NCBI RefSeq assembly: GCF_024699925.1
Contig: NZ_JAJOMX010000001.1
Coordinates: forward strand, 744,001-808,000
DNA length: 64,000 nucleotides
Source: Mesorhizobium sp. J428
GTDB taxonomy: Bacteria > Pseudomonadota > Alphaproteobacteria > Rhizobiales > Rhizobiaceae
Direction: 5' to 3'
The position numbers and the translations under genes are program-made. A model generated the notes under the pieces. It saw only the letters and a program-made list of their open reading frames with translations, searched no databases and was not told where the DNA came from. Positions 14,349-22,143 of this stretch are shown in pieces (the stretch's first letter is position 1; each line of letters opens with the position of its first letter).

Positions 14349-14738
14349 ATGTCCTCATTCGCGGAATTCATGGACCGGCGCGAAGCCGCGGCCGAAGCGT
14401 ATGTGCGCGGCCGGTCCGACAAGGTCGAAGCCATGGCCTCCGAAACCGAGCCGTCGACCTTCTTCGGCCCCGACGGCAAGGTGCTCGCCGGCAGGAGCGC
14501 GATCGTCGAATCCTACCAGGCGGGCGCCTCGCGGTTCGGGTCGGATGGAGAGAGCCGGCTGGACGTGATGCAGTCTGCCGAGGGCGGCGACATCGCCTAT
14601 TGGTGCGGCATCCAGCGGGCGATCGTCGACCTGGACGGCAAGGCCGTCCCGATGAACTTGCGCGTGACCGAACTGTTCCGCCGCGAAAACGGCGAGTGGC
14701 GGCTGGTGCACCGCCACGCCGATTTCCTGCGGGAGTAG
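14349..14738 (+). CDS. NTF2-like / SnoaL-like domain protein
   Basis: 129 aa single-domain protein with the cone-shaped NTF2-like pattern: N-terminal helices (FAEFMDRREAAAEAYVRG), a central segment with GPDGKVLAGRSAIVESYQAG, and a C-terminal strand set ending in NGEWRLVHRHADFL, characteristic of DUF4440/SnoaL-type proteins. AGGAGCC precedes the ATG. Function unknown; members are often small-molecule isomerases or ligand-binding proteins. Confidence 0.8.
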   Translation: MSSFAEFMDRREAAAEAYVRGRSDKVEAMASETEPSTFFGPDGKVLAGRSAIVESYQAGASRFGSDGESRLDVMQSAEGGDIAYWCGIQRAIVDLDGKAVPMNLRVTELFRRENGEWRLVHRHADFLRE

Positions 14739-14747
14739 GAAACGGAA

Positions 14748-14767
14748 GCGGCGCCCGAAGGCGCCGC
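14748..14767. terminator. Hairpin between convergent genes
   Basis: Perfect 8-bp stem GCGGCGCC/GGCGCCGC with a 4-nt loop between the convergent NTF2-like gene and hsp20. It has no U-run, so it may be a weak or Rho-assisted bidirectional terminator. Confidence 0.45.
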
Positions 14768-14790
14768 CATGATGTGCCGTGAAGGCTGGA

Positions 14791-15258
14791 TTACGCGGCC
14801 GCTTTGGCCTCGATCTGCTTCGAAGGCTTGGCCGCGGTCGCAATCGCGATCTTGCGCGGCTTCATCTCTTCCGGAATGTTCCGCTTCAGATCGACATGGA
14901 GCAGGCCGTTCTTCAGCGTCGCGCCCGTTACCTCGACATGGTCGGCGAGCTGGAAGCGGCGCTCGAACGCGCGGGACGCGATGCCGCGATAGAGCAGCTC
15001 CGAGCCCTCATTGGCGCTTTCCTCGGACTTCTCGCCCTTGACGGTCAGCACGTTGCGGTGAGCCTCGATCGAGATCTCGTTCTCGCCGAAGCCGGCAACC
15101 GCCATCGTGACGCGGTAGGCGTCCTCGCCGGTGCGCTCGATATTGTAGGGCGGGTAGGTCTGGCCGCCGTCGGGCTGGCCGATCTGGTCCAGCATCGAGA
15201 AGAGACGGTCGAAGCCGACGGTGGAACGATAGAGCGGCGAAAAATCAACAGAACGCAT
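14791..15258 (-). CDS. Small heat-shock protein Hsp20 (IbpA-like)
   Basis: 155 aa from the ATG at 15258, whose GGGAG Shine-Dalgarno sequence lies in a thermometer hairpin. The alpha-crystallin domain runs from about YPPYNIERTGEDAYRVTMAVAG through GEKSEE to RRFQLADHVEVTGA and LLHVDLKRNIPEE. ATP-independent holdase that keeps unfolding proteins soluble. The N-terminal MRSVDFSPLYRSTVGFDRLF is typical of class A rhizobial sHsps. Heat regulation is indicated by an RpoH-like promoter plus a ROSE-like leader. Confidence 0.95.
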   Translation of the reverse strand: MRSVDFSPLYRSTVGFDRLFSMLDQIGQPDGGQTYPPYNIERTGEDAYRVTMAVAGFGENEISIEAHRNVLTVKGEKSEESANEGSELLYRGIASRAFERRFQLADHVEVTGATLKNGLLHVDLKRNIPEEMKPRKIAIATAAKPSKQIEAKAAA

Positions 15259-15357
15259 GGGTGTTCTCCCTTGAGCAACAAGTCTTGCGTGATGACCGAC
15301 TCTCGAAAACCCGTAGCGGCGTTTCCTGTCGGCCAGTGACCCCTTCAAGGCGGCCAC
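15259..15357 (-). promoter_or_regulatory. ROSE-type RNA thermometer in the hsp20 5' leader
   Basis: About 99-nt leader. Its last hairpin (15262-15280) pairs UGUU-G-CUC with GAG-AACA around an AAGG loop. The Shine-Dalgarno AGGGAG is in the loop and 3' arm, and an unpaired G bulges from the anti-SD arm. A bulged G opposite the SD is the hallmark of rhizobial ROSE elements, which open on heating. Upstream sequence can form further GC-rich stems. Structure was paired by hand, not computed. Confidence 0.7.
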
Positions 15358-15364
15358 GACAGTG

Positions 15365-15393
15365 ATTTGGGAACGGCATTTTGCGATTTCAAG
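15365..15393 (-). promoter_or_regulatory. RpoH (sigma-32)-like promoter of hsp20
   Basis: On the reverse strand CTTGAAA (15387-15393), then 15 nt, then CCCAAAT (15365-15371), close to the heat-shock consensus CTTGAAA/CCCCAT. A start near 15357 would give the roughly 100-nt ROSE-type leader. Confidence 0.65.
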
Positions 15394-15546
15394 GATTTTT
15401 CGCTCCACCTTCGATGAACGCAGGATGAACCGCCGCTTCGGATGCCGTTCAGGCCGGAACGTCTAGAGTTCGACCATGGATCAAGGGTCGATCGGGGCCT
15501 GCGATCCCGGTTCGGGTGTATCGTCCCTTCCACCCGGGCTTGAATC

Positions 15547-15582
15547 GGCCGGAGGCGGCATGTCCGCTTCCGGCCATTTTTT
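15547..15582 (+). terminator. Strong Rho-independent terminator with no annotated gene upstream
   Basis: 12-bp stem GGCCGGAGGCGG/CCGCTTCCGGCC (one G-U pair), 5-nt loop, then ATTTTTT. It terminates a forward transcript, yet the only upstream forward DNA back to 15409 holds no convincing gene. The 15409-15716 spacer contains nothing else recognisable. Confidence 0.7.
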
Positions 15583-15716
15583 ACCGATCGCGAGGATGCG
15601 GGACCGCTCGACATCCGACGGTTACCTCGGCGCCTTTGACATGCCCCGAGCCTTCGGAGGCTTTGCTTTTACGGCCGTCCTCCCTATCAAGGATCGCAGT
15701 GCCACCGGATTCTTCA

Positions 15717-16673
15717 ATGACCGAATCTCTGGTCGACATTCCCGAAAACCCCGCGCCCGACTGGGGCGAGGTCGAACGCTTTTCCGCCCATGACGGCCGA
15801 TCCATCCGCTATGCCCGCTTCCCGGCGCAGACGCGGCCGCTGAGAGGCACCGTCGTCATCCTCGCCGGGCGCAACGAGTGCATCGAGAAGTATTTCGAGA
15901 CGATCCGGGGGCTCTCTGCGCGCGGCTTCGGCACCGCCATCATGGACTGGCGCGGCCAGGGCGATTCGGAGCGGCTGCTGCGTGACCGCGCCCGCGGCTA
16001 TGTGACGAGTTTCGACGAATACGTCTCGGATCTGGAAAAATTCTTCGACGATGTCGTCCTGCCGGACTGCCGCGGCCCCTATTACATCCTCGGCCACTCG
16101 ACCGGCTCCCTGATCGGACTGCTCGCGACCCCGCGCCTTTTCAACCGCGTGCGGCGCATGGTCCTCGTGGCGCCGTTGGTCGAATTCGTCGGTCTGCCGG
16201 TCTCGATGACGGCGCTGCGCCGGATGACCGCTTTCCTCTACAGCCTCGGCCTCGGCACGCTCTACGTCTCCGGCGGCCCGCGCCCGAAGGGTGGCTATCC
16301 CTTCGCCGCGAACAAGCTGACGACCGATCTCGCCCGCTTCGCCCGCAACACCGCCCTGTTCAACGAAGCGCCCCATCTTGCGATGGGCGGGCCGACGGTC
16401 GCATGGGTGCACGCGGCCTGCGTCGCGGCCGAGCGCGTGCGCGATCCCGATTTCGCGGCAAAACTGCACATTCCGACGCTGTTCGTCGCCGCCGGCGGCG
16501 ACGAGGTCGTGTCGACGCCGGCCATCGAGGCCCTGTCGCGGACGATGCGGTCCGGATCGGTCGTCACGATCGACGGCGCGCGCCACGAAATCCTGCAGGA
16601 AGCCGACATCTATCGGGAGCAGTTCTGGGCGGCCTTCGACGCGTTCATACCCGGCGAAGACGCCGAGGACTGA
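15717..16673 (+). CDS. Alpha/beta hydrolase, lysophospholipase-like (PldB family)
   Basis: 318 aa from the ATG at 15717; upstream in-frame codons are poor coding sequence. The fold shows an oxyanion region (VVILAGRNECIEKYFETI), DWRGQGDS, the nucleophile elbow LGHSTGS, then late VAAGGDEVVS (Asp) and DGARHEIL (His), completing Ser-Asp-His. The serine hydrolase family acts on lysophospholipids or monoacylglycerols; substrate uncertain. Convergent with hisN, 6 bp apart. Confidence 0.9.
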   Translation: MTESLVDIPENPAPDWGEVERFSAHDGRSIRYARFPAQTRPLRGTVVILAGRNECIEKYFETIRGLSARGFGTAIMDWRGQGDSERLLRDRARGYVTSFDEYVSDLEKFFDDVVLPDCRGPYYILGHSTGSLIGLLATPRLFNRVRRMVLVAPLVEFVGLPVSMTALRRMTAFLYSLGLGTLYVSGGPRPKGGYPFAANKLTTDLARFARNTALFNEAPHLAMGGPTVAWVHAACVAAERVRDPDFAAKLHIPTLFVAAGGDEVVSTPAIEALSRTMRSGSVVTIDGARHEILQEADIYREQFWAAFDAFIPGEDAED

Positions 16674-16679
16674 CCGCGC

Positions 16680-17453
16680 TCAGCCGTTGATGAGTTTCAG
16701 CGCCTTCTCATGCAGGACCGGATTGGCGCTGGCGAGGATGTCGCCGCCGCCTTCGGCTGCCCCGCCCGTCCAGGTCGTCACCACGCCGCCCGCCTGCTCG
16801 ATCAGCGGGATCAGCGCGACGATGTCGTAGGCCTGCAGGCCCGCATCGACCGCGATGTCCGCATGCCCGGCGGCCACCATGGCAAAGGCATAGCAGTCGG
16901 TGCCGTAGCGCGGCAGGCGCACCGAGGCTTCCAGCCGGTCGTAGCGCTCGCGCATCGCGCCCTTGAACAGCGCCGGCGTGGTGGTGAACAGGGTCGCGTC
17001 GGAAAGCGCCACCGTCGCGCGCGTCGCAAGCCTGCGCGGCCCGCCGGGCCCCTCGAAATGCGCGCCGTCGCCGAGCGCGTAGAAGAGCTCGCCGGTGAAG
17101 GGCTGCGACATCAGCCCCGCCTTGGCGTCGCCCTCGATCGTCAGGCCTACCAGCGTGCCCCACACCGGCAGGCCGGAGATGAAGGCGCGGGTTCCGTCGA
17201 TCGGATCGATGACCCAGACATGGCTGGAGGTGATGTTCTCCGCGCCGTGCTCCTCGCCCAATATGCCGTGGCCGGGATATTCGGATAGGATAAGCGCCCG
17301 GATGGCGCGCTCCGCCTCGCGGTCGGCCTCCGTCACCGGATCGAACCCCGACGCTTCCTTGTTGGATATCGAGCCTTCCATCCTGAAGCGCGGCAGCGTC
17401 TCCGCGGCCGCGACGGCGGCCAGCCGGCGCATGAAGTCGGCGCTGACGGTCAT
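16680..17453 (-). CDS. hisN: Histidinol-phosphatase, inositol monophosphatase family (HisN type)
   Basis: 257 aa from the ATG at 17453. Metal-binding IMPase motifs: GEEHGAE, then WVIDPIDGTRAFISGLP (Asp-Pro-Ile-Asp-Gly) and late AYDIVALIPLIEQAGG. The FISGLP variant after IDGT is typical of HisN-type histidinol-phosphate phosphatases, the last-but-one enzyme of histidine synthesis in many alphaproteobacteria. Older annotations called such genes suhB, which matters for the sRNA directly upstream. Confidence 0.88.
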   Translation of the reverse strand: MTVSADFMRRLAAVAAAETLPRFRMEGSISNKEASGFDPVTEADREAERAIRALILSEYPGHGILGEEHGAENITSSHVWVIDPIDGTRAFISGLPVWGTLVGLTIEGDAKAGLMSQPFTGELFYALGDGAHFEGPGGPRRLATRATVALSDATLFTTTPALFKGAMRERYDRLEASVRLPRYGTDCYAFAMVAAGHADIAVDAGLQAYDIVALIPLIEQAGGVVTTWTGGAAEGGGDILASANPVLHEKALKLING

Positions 17454-17531
17454 GTATCCCCCTGTTTCGTTGCCTATCTGCCACATTTGGAGGCAGGCAA
17501 ATCAGTGTGAATTATTTTTAAGCGTTTCGCC

Positions 17532-17560
17532 TTGACATTTGTGCAATGCAGCAAGATTGT
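17532..17560 (+). promoter_or_regulatory. Sigma-70 promoter of the sRNA
   Basis: TTGACA (17532-17537), 17-nt spacer, GATTGT (17555-17560), facing away from hisN and toward the sRNA. A start near 17567 is expected. Confidence 0.6.
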
Positions 17561-17566
17561 AACGAC

Positions 17567-17650
17567 AGACGGGTTCGCCCGTCTATGCCCTCCTTGGGCG
17601 TTTCCTCCCTAGACTTGGACCGCGTCGTGCGAACGATGCGGTCTTTTTTT
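17567..17650 (+). ncRNA. Probable suhB/mmgR (alpha-r8) family trans-acting sRNA
   Basis: About 84 nt with three parts: a UUCG-capped hairpin AGACGGG/CCCGUCU (17567-17584), an unpaired stretch holding two CCUCC motifs including UUUCCUCCCU (17601-17610), and an 11-bp Rho-independent terminator (17618-17643) ending in seven U. This is the organisation I recall for the rhizobial suhB/mmgR family, whose anti-Shine-Dalgarno motifs pair with mRNAs through Hfq. It lies immediately upstream of an inositol-monophosphatase gene, the family's namesake position. Assignment is from memory, not a covariance search. Confidence 0.7.
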
Positions 17651-17675
17651 GTCCGGCCGGAGCGGATGCGGGCGG

Positions 17676-18593
17676 CTATTCGGCGGCGAGCGCCGGGCGG
17701 TCGAAGAAGAAGTCGGCAAATGCCATCAGCCGCGCGGAGAACTCGGTCAGGTCTTCCGCCAACGCCTCGAAGCCGGCCGACTTCTCGTAGGTCCGCTCGT
17801 TCATGTAGAGGCCGCGGTTGATCTCGATCTGCATCGCGTGCAGGCCCTTGCCCGGCCGGCCGTAGTGTTCGGTGATGAACCCGCCAGCATAGGGCTTGTT
17901 GTGGGCGACCGTGTAGCCCATCGAGGTCAGGATCGCGATCGCCTGTTCCGACAGCGGCCCCGCCGCCGATGCGCCGAACCGGTCGCCGAGGATGAAATCC
18001 GGCCGCAGCCCCGCCTCCCCCACCCGGATCGAGGCCGGCATCGAGTGACAGTCGATCAGGATCGCGCGGCCGAAATGCGAATGCGCCCGCATCAGGAGAC
18101 TGCGCAGGCGCTGGTGATAGGGCTTGTAGAACAGGTCGATGCGCGAGAGCGCCTCCGCCAGCGGCAACCGGCCCGAATAGATGTCCTGACCCTCGCCGAC
18201 GATACGAGGGATGGTGCCGAGCCCGCCCGCGACACGCGCCGAGCGCGCATTGGCGAACGGCGGCAGGGGTTCGGCGAACATCCGCGGGTCGAGCTCCCAC
18301 GGCTCGCGGTTGACGTCGAGATAGGCGCGCGGGAAGTTGGCGGCGAGCAACGGTGCGCCGAGCGAGGCGACGCCGGCGAAGAGTTCGTCGACATAGCAGT
18401 CTTCCGAACGGCGGATGCCCTCGCCGTCGAGGCGGATCATGCCGAGGAAGCGCTCCGGGTAATAGCTACCGCTGTGGGGCGAGTTGAAGACGAAGGGAAC
18501 GACAGGATCCGCGGGCGCGATCTCGAAAAAGGGTGTCGTTTCAGCGAAGTCCGCGCCTGCGTTCATCAATCTTCGGTCGGTTGGATAGGCCAT
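17676..18593 (-). CDS. N-formylglutamate amidohydrolase family protein
   Basis: 305 aa. Family signatures are FVFNSPHSGSYYP near the N-terminus, VDELFAG, FPRAYLDVNREPWELDP, and ILIDCHSMP, with likely zinc ligands among the conserved His, Glu and Asp residues. Hydrolyses N-formylglutamate to glutamate plus formate in histidine degradation or acts on related N-acyl amino acids. No other hut genes are adjacent, so the pathway role is uncertain. Confidence 0.9.
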   Translation of the reverse strand: MAYPTDRRLMNAGADFAETTPFFEIAPADPVVPFVFNSPHSGSYYPERFLGMIRLDGEGIRRSEDCYVDELFAGVASLGAPLLAANFPRAYLDVNREPWELDPRMFAEPLPPFANARSARVAGGLGTIPRIVGEGQDIYSGRLPLAEALSRIDLFYKPYHQRLRSLLMRAHSHFGRAILIDCHSMPASIRVGEAGLRPDFILGDRFGASAAGPLSEQAIAILTSMGYTVAHNKPYAGGFITEHYGRPGKGLHAMQIEINRGLYMNERTYEKSAGFEALAEDLTEFSARLMAFADFFFDRPALAAE

Positions 18594-18756
18594 GCCGGCA
18601 GTTCCCGCACCGTGCCACCCGCACGGCGTCCTGTCCAGTGCGGCTGCCGGCAGTGGGCGCGCGCGTTCACTTGATATTTACCCGCCGCCTTTCATATACA
18701 GAACATGGTTAACGGGCGGGTTTTCATCCGCCTGCACATGTGATTCGGACGGGACA

Positions 18757-19119
18757 ATGGCACGAATTCTCCTTGCGGAAGACGATGACGACATGCGCCG
18801 CTTCCTCGTGAAGGCGCTGGAGAGGGCGGGCTACGACGTCTCCGATTTCGACAATGGCGCATCGGCCTACGAGCGGCTGCGCGAGGAGCCGTTCTCGCTG
18901 CTCCTGACCGACATCGTCATGCCGGAGATGGACGGCATCGAGCTCGCCCGCCGCGCGACCGAGATCGACCCGGACCTGAAGGTGATGTTCATCACCGGCT
19001 TCGCCGCCGTCGCCTTGAACCCCGATTCGAAGGCTCCGCGCGACGCCAAGGTCCTGTCGAAGCCCTTCCACCTGCGCGATCTCGTCAACGAGGTCGAGAA
19101 GATGCTGCAGGCGGCCTGA
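18757..19119 (+). CDS. cpdR: CpdR-like single-domain response regulator
   Basis: 120 aa receiver domain only, with acidic pocket E8-D9-D10, phosphorylation site Asp52 in LLLTDIVMPEMDG and the Lys of VLSKPFHL. Start chosen at ATG 18757; upstream in-frame residues are not conserved-looking. In alphaproteobacteria CpdR, controlled by the CckA-ChpT phosphorelay, brings ClpXP to the pole for CtrA/PdeA degradation and cell-cycle control. Length, lack of an output domain and genomic context support CpdR. Confidence 0.88.
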   Translation: MARILLAEDDDDMRRFLVKALERAGYDVSDFDNGASAYERLREEPFSLLLTDIVMPEMDGIELARRATEIDPDLKVMFITGFAAVALNPDSKAPRDAKVLSKPFHLRDLVNEVEKMLQAA

Positions 19120-19220
19120 GCGCCGCCCGCCCCCTGCCCGGCTCCGCTGGGCGCGCTCATTTCCCCGCCATTTGGCTATTGACGCCCGGCGTCAGGCATG
19201 ATGTATGCGCCGCGTCGGAT

Positions 19221-19295
<75 letters not shown>

Positions 19296-19997
19296 TTCGA
19301 ACTTCATGATTTAGTTGGATTATTTAGTGTTGCCAGCTCGCGCGAGGAGCGCTCGGCCAAAACCCAGCAACAAGCTAGCAACAGCCGGCAGAGACTTCCC
19401 GGGCTTTTGAGGTATCTCGCGAGAAGCCAAAACGCCTTCGCAACCGAACCGAGAACCAGCAAACCGCACGCCATGCATGAGCGTCGGAGCGAGGCGCAGA
19501 GCGGACCTTGTCGACGCGGCGCTCCTTCTGGCTCCTGTCGAAGACCTCCCCTGCCACAAACGACGATTGTATTGGGTATGCCAATCCGCCGCTGACATCT
19601 GTCGGGGGAAGGGCGATGAAGACGTGTAACGCGCAAGAACACATGGCATTTACCGGGATTAGGCGGGAACAGCCGGGATCAGGCGAAAAATGCTGGAAAT
19701 CCACAGGGTTGCGGGCGAAGGGGCGGTAGGCGGCGTTGGGGCGGCGCGCAACTTTGAAAAGGCGAAAAAAGCAGGATTCCGGTGCCGAAAAACGCAATGA
19801 AATCAATCCGAGGTGGGAAATCGCTTCCCACCTTGCCACATTTGCGTGGAATCGCCGCAAGATACTGAAAGCATTGAGATAACTGCACGCCCCGGCCACA
19901 CGTGAATTGTGGCGAGGTGGGAACTCTTGTTGCTTTCGGCTCAGCTGCATTTCACAGCAAGGTCTCCACCCATCGAGGTCCGAAATCCGGAAGACCG
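19296..19997. other. About 700 bp without a supportable gene between tRNA-Val and the secreted protein gene
   Basis: No frame here has coding-like composition with a ribosome-binding site. The stretch contains a short near-repeat CCGGGATTAGGCG / CCGGGATCAGGCG (about 19658 and 19674) and an inverted repeat GGTGGGAA/TTCCCACC near 19812-19833. It could be decayed mobile DNA behind the tRNA, but no integrase remnant was recognised. Confidence 0.5.
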
Positions 19998-20387
19998 CTA
20001 CATCGGCACGCGACAAACTTCTGCGATCGTGGACAGCAGGTTCGGGCCAGCTTCCTTCTTCGCGAAACTGAACGATCCCGTGTCGCGGTTTTCACGGAAG
20101 GGTGTCAGCGCCAAGGCAGTGAAGTTGAGGTCGGTCCCGAACGGGCGAAAGCCGGTGTAGGCGCCAAACAGGCTCTTGCCGTTCACCTCACCGCAGACGA
20201 TGTCACCGTCGCGGCGGAGATTGCGGAACTGCAGGGCGACGGGATCATACGTCCCAACGTTGAAGGCACGAACCACGATCTCGAAAGTAGGTCGGGGGAA
20301 GGTGCGATTGGAGTCGTCGATGATCGTCTGAGCCTGGGCCACCCCAGAGGCGGCAATCAAAGTCGTAAGGGCAAATAACGCTCTCAT
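19998..20387 (-). CDS. Secreted protein of unknown function
   Basis: 129 aa from the ATG at 20387 preceded by GGGAGGATCAG. A clear signal peptide (MRALFALTTLIAASGVAQAQ) is followed by a small domain with two Cys (IVCGEVNG and EVCRVP) that could form a disulfide. Not recognised as a named family. It lies just outside the inferred left end of the prophage and is probably host DNA, though phage cargo cannot be excluded. Confidence 0.7.
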   Translation of the reverse strand: MRALFALTTLIAASGVAQAQTIIDDSNRTFPRPTFEIVVRAFNVGTYDPVALQFRNLRRDGDIVCGEVNGKSLFGAYTGFRPFGTDLNFTALALTPFRENRDTGSFSFAKKEAGPNLLSTIAEVCRVPM

Positions 20388-20443
20388 CTGATCCTCCCAG
20401 TTCCCAACACTATCGCAATCCCGGCATGCAATCGACGCCAACT

Positions 20444-20463
20444 ATTTGAGTGGTCTCAAATGG
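20444..20463. repeat. Inverted repeat at the inferred left end of the prophage
   Basis: ATTTGAG-TGGT-CTCAAAT (20444-20461). Its right arm with the next two bases contains TCAAATGG, also present in inverted orientation in the two repeats at 63362-63404. Candidate transposase-binding site of the left end. The rest of 20388-20639 holds no gene. Confidence 0.4.
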
Positions 20464-20639
20464 TTGATCCTCCAAGAGTGCTACTGATAGCCTGCTAAGG
20501 GGCTTGGGGGAGACCATTGGACACATACTGACGGCCAGCGGCGCGTGATCATTCTCTATTGTTGCCGTGCCTAAGCCCGCGATCGCGCGGGCAAGTGCGT
20601 TTATTGCGTTCACGCCATCCCACGAGATCTAGCGGACGA

Positions 20640-21143
20640 TTAGGAAGCCTCGCGTTTGCCGGTGCCGGGCGCGGCGGCTGCCGCTTTCAGTTCGGTTCGT
20701 ATCCGGTTTTCCAGCCATGGTGCCAACGAGCGCGCCTCGGCCTCGTCGGCCGGATTGTCCATACGGGAAACAAGCGCCTGCAGATGTCGGATCGTCTCGG
20801 GCATAAGCGCGTCGGCCGGCAGCTTCACGCCGTCTTCGCGATAGACCCGGCGCAGGACCTGGTCGACGACGCGCATTGCCTCGGCCGGAACGACAGCTGT
20901 GACGATGCTTTGCGTCTGCATCTGCACAAGTGGCTCGCCTGCTAGAACGCTGATCGGGATACCAGCAGCTGCTGCGATCCTTGTCGCGTTTGCAAACGAC
21001 GCTGTCCTGCTCTTCGCAAGATACTTCTCAAGCGTCTTCTTCGGAATTCCTGTGCGCTCAGCCATGGCGGGAACACCTCCTCCGGCCTGTATGGCGTCGC
21101 GAATTCGCTGCAGAAACGCTTCTTCGTCGGCGTCGTCTCCCAT
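20640..21143 (-). CDS. Phage repressor-like HTH protein
   Basis: 167 aa, transcribed leftward from the operator region, as Mu c repressors are. The N-terminal helix-turn-helix (AMAERTGIPKKTLEKYLAKSRTASFANATRI) resembles XRE-type domains and is followed by a helical C-terminal half without a LexA-type peptidase. Start taken at ATG 21143; the only purine-rich site (GGAGAAGA) is somewhat distant. Probably maintains lysogeny by binding the two ACCCC-N4-GGGGT sites. Confidence 0.8.
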   Translation of the reverse strand: MGDDADEEAFLQRIRDAIQAGGGVPAMAERTGIPKKTLEKYLAKSRTASFANATRIAAAAGIPISVLAGEPLVQMQTQSIVTAVVPAEAMRVVDQVLRRVYREDGVKLPADALMPETIRHLQALVSRMDNPADEAEARSLAPWLENRIRTELKAAAAAPGTGKREAS

Positions 21144-21165
21144 TTGAATAAAATCTTCTCCATCC

Positions 21166-21201
21166 ACCCCGAATGGGGTTGATTGACACCCCACTTGGGG
21201 T
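21166..21201. promoter_or_regulatory. Paired repressor operators
   Basis: ACCCCGAATGGGGT (21166-21179) and ACCCCACTTGGGGT (21188-21201), two palindromes of form ACCCC-N4-GGGGT exactly 22 bp apart, on one face of the helix, between the divergent repressor and Ner-like genes. Confidence 0.75.
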
Positions 21202-21210
21202 TATTGCTAT
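21183..21210 (+). promoter_or_regulatory. Early rightward promoter
   Basis: Consensus TTGACA at 21183-21188, 16-nt spacer and a weaker TGCTAT at 21205-21210. The -35 ends inside the second operator, so repressor binding would block it. Confidence 0.55.
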
Positions 21211-21294
21211 CGATACGGCCCATGATCTCGGGCCAGATTTCTACTGCATGAACCAACAAAAAGCCGGGTGTCCGGCCTCAAGTCGGGAAGTTCG

Positions 21295-21585
21295 ATGGCA
21301 CGACGAATTTGGAACCGTCACACGATCCTCGCCGAGCTTAGGTCGCGGGGCATGACCCTGGCCAAGCTGGCGGAGATCTACGAGATCAGCCCGCATTCGG
21401 TCTGTCACGTCTGGAAGCGCCCCAACGCAAAGGCCGAGGCAGCCATCGCCGATTTCCTCGGCGTGCCGGCCGAGGAGCTGTTCGAATTCGATGGCCGGTA
21501 TCCCAAACGGACCGCCGTCGTCCTCTCTAGCAAATACGACACGCCGCCTGCGAGTCCGAATCCCAACGGGAGGGCGGCAGCGTGA
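21295..21585 (+). CDS. Ner-like early DNA-binding protein
   Basis: 96 aa from ATG 21295. The segment WNRHTILAELRSRGMTLAKLAEIYEISPHSVCHVWKRPNAKAEAAIADFLG is a Ner/Nlp helix-turn-helix (described by position: residues 4-55). In Mu, Ner is the first early protein and shuts down repressor and early transcription. The gene is first rightward from the operator region, matching Mu ner. Confidence 0.85.
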   Translation: MARRIWNRHTILAELRSRGMTLAKLAEIYEISPHSVCHVWKRPNAKAEAAIADFLGVPAEELFEFDGRYPKRTAVVLSSKYDTPPASPNPNGRAAA

Positions 21586-21597
21586 TCCGGCGCCTGA

Positions 21598-21990
21598 TCA
21601 GAAGTCTTCTGGCCGGAAGCGCGCGGCCGGCCTCGCATCCGCCGCAGGGGCGCGTTCCGACCTTTGCCGAGCGGTTGGAGAGAGCTGAGGCCGAGGTAGA
21701 TCTGCCTCCGTGGTTTTCCACTCGCTCTCGAAGGGAAGAGCATCTTCCCGAACCCGTTTCATGCACTTCCACGCCATCTCGTGGATGTGTTGAACCCGGG
21801 CTTCCTGCTCGCGGGTCATGCGGTCCGACCAGCCTCTCGGAAAGGCTTCGTGACCGATGATCGCCTCCAGTTCGGCAGCGAAGTCCTCGTGGCTTGCATA
21901 CAGCTTGGCCAGCGCGGTTCTGAGCAGCAGCTCATATGCCGAGAGCTGCACCTCCAGCTTTTCGACGCGATCCTTCAATGGTTCCTGCAT
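21598..21990 (-). CDS. Reverse-strand coiled-coil protein of unknown function
   Basis: 130 aa from an ATG at 21990 with a strong GGAGGAGACG site. The N-terminal half has heptad-like helices (EPLKDRVEKLEVQLSAYELL), then a helical stretch with EDFAAELEAIIGHEAF; the C-terminus is Pro/Arg-rich and low in complexity. It runs opposite to the rightward early operon and ends near the ner stop. A forward frame starting at 21582 shares this DNA but looks less coding-like. Confidence 0.6.
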   Translation of the reverse strand: MQEPLKDRVEKLEVQLSAYELLLRTALAKLYASHEDFAAELEAIIGHEAFPRGWSDRMTREQEARVQHIHEMAWKCMKRVREDALPFESEWKTTEADLPRPQLSPTARQRSERAPAADARPAARFRPEDF

Positions 21991-22143
21991 CGTCTCCTCC
22001 AATTCGAGGTTCGAGGGGATGAGAGGTTCCGGGCGGCGGTGGTGCGCCGTCCGGAACCGACTGATCACCGACGCTAGCCGGAGACGGTGCGTCGCGGAAA
22101 GGTCAAATCGCACGGCGGATTTTGACAGCGGAGGGCTCGTCTA

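Noticed and set aside
19375..20016. Reverse 213-codon frame after the tRNA
   Set aside because: No motif, no ribosome site, unlikely composition; treated as noncoding.
21582..21860. Forward 92-codon frame starting at the ner stop
   Set aside because: Start overlap looks tempting, but the sequence is Arg/Ser/Pro-rich and the opposite strand has a better start signal and helical protein.
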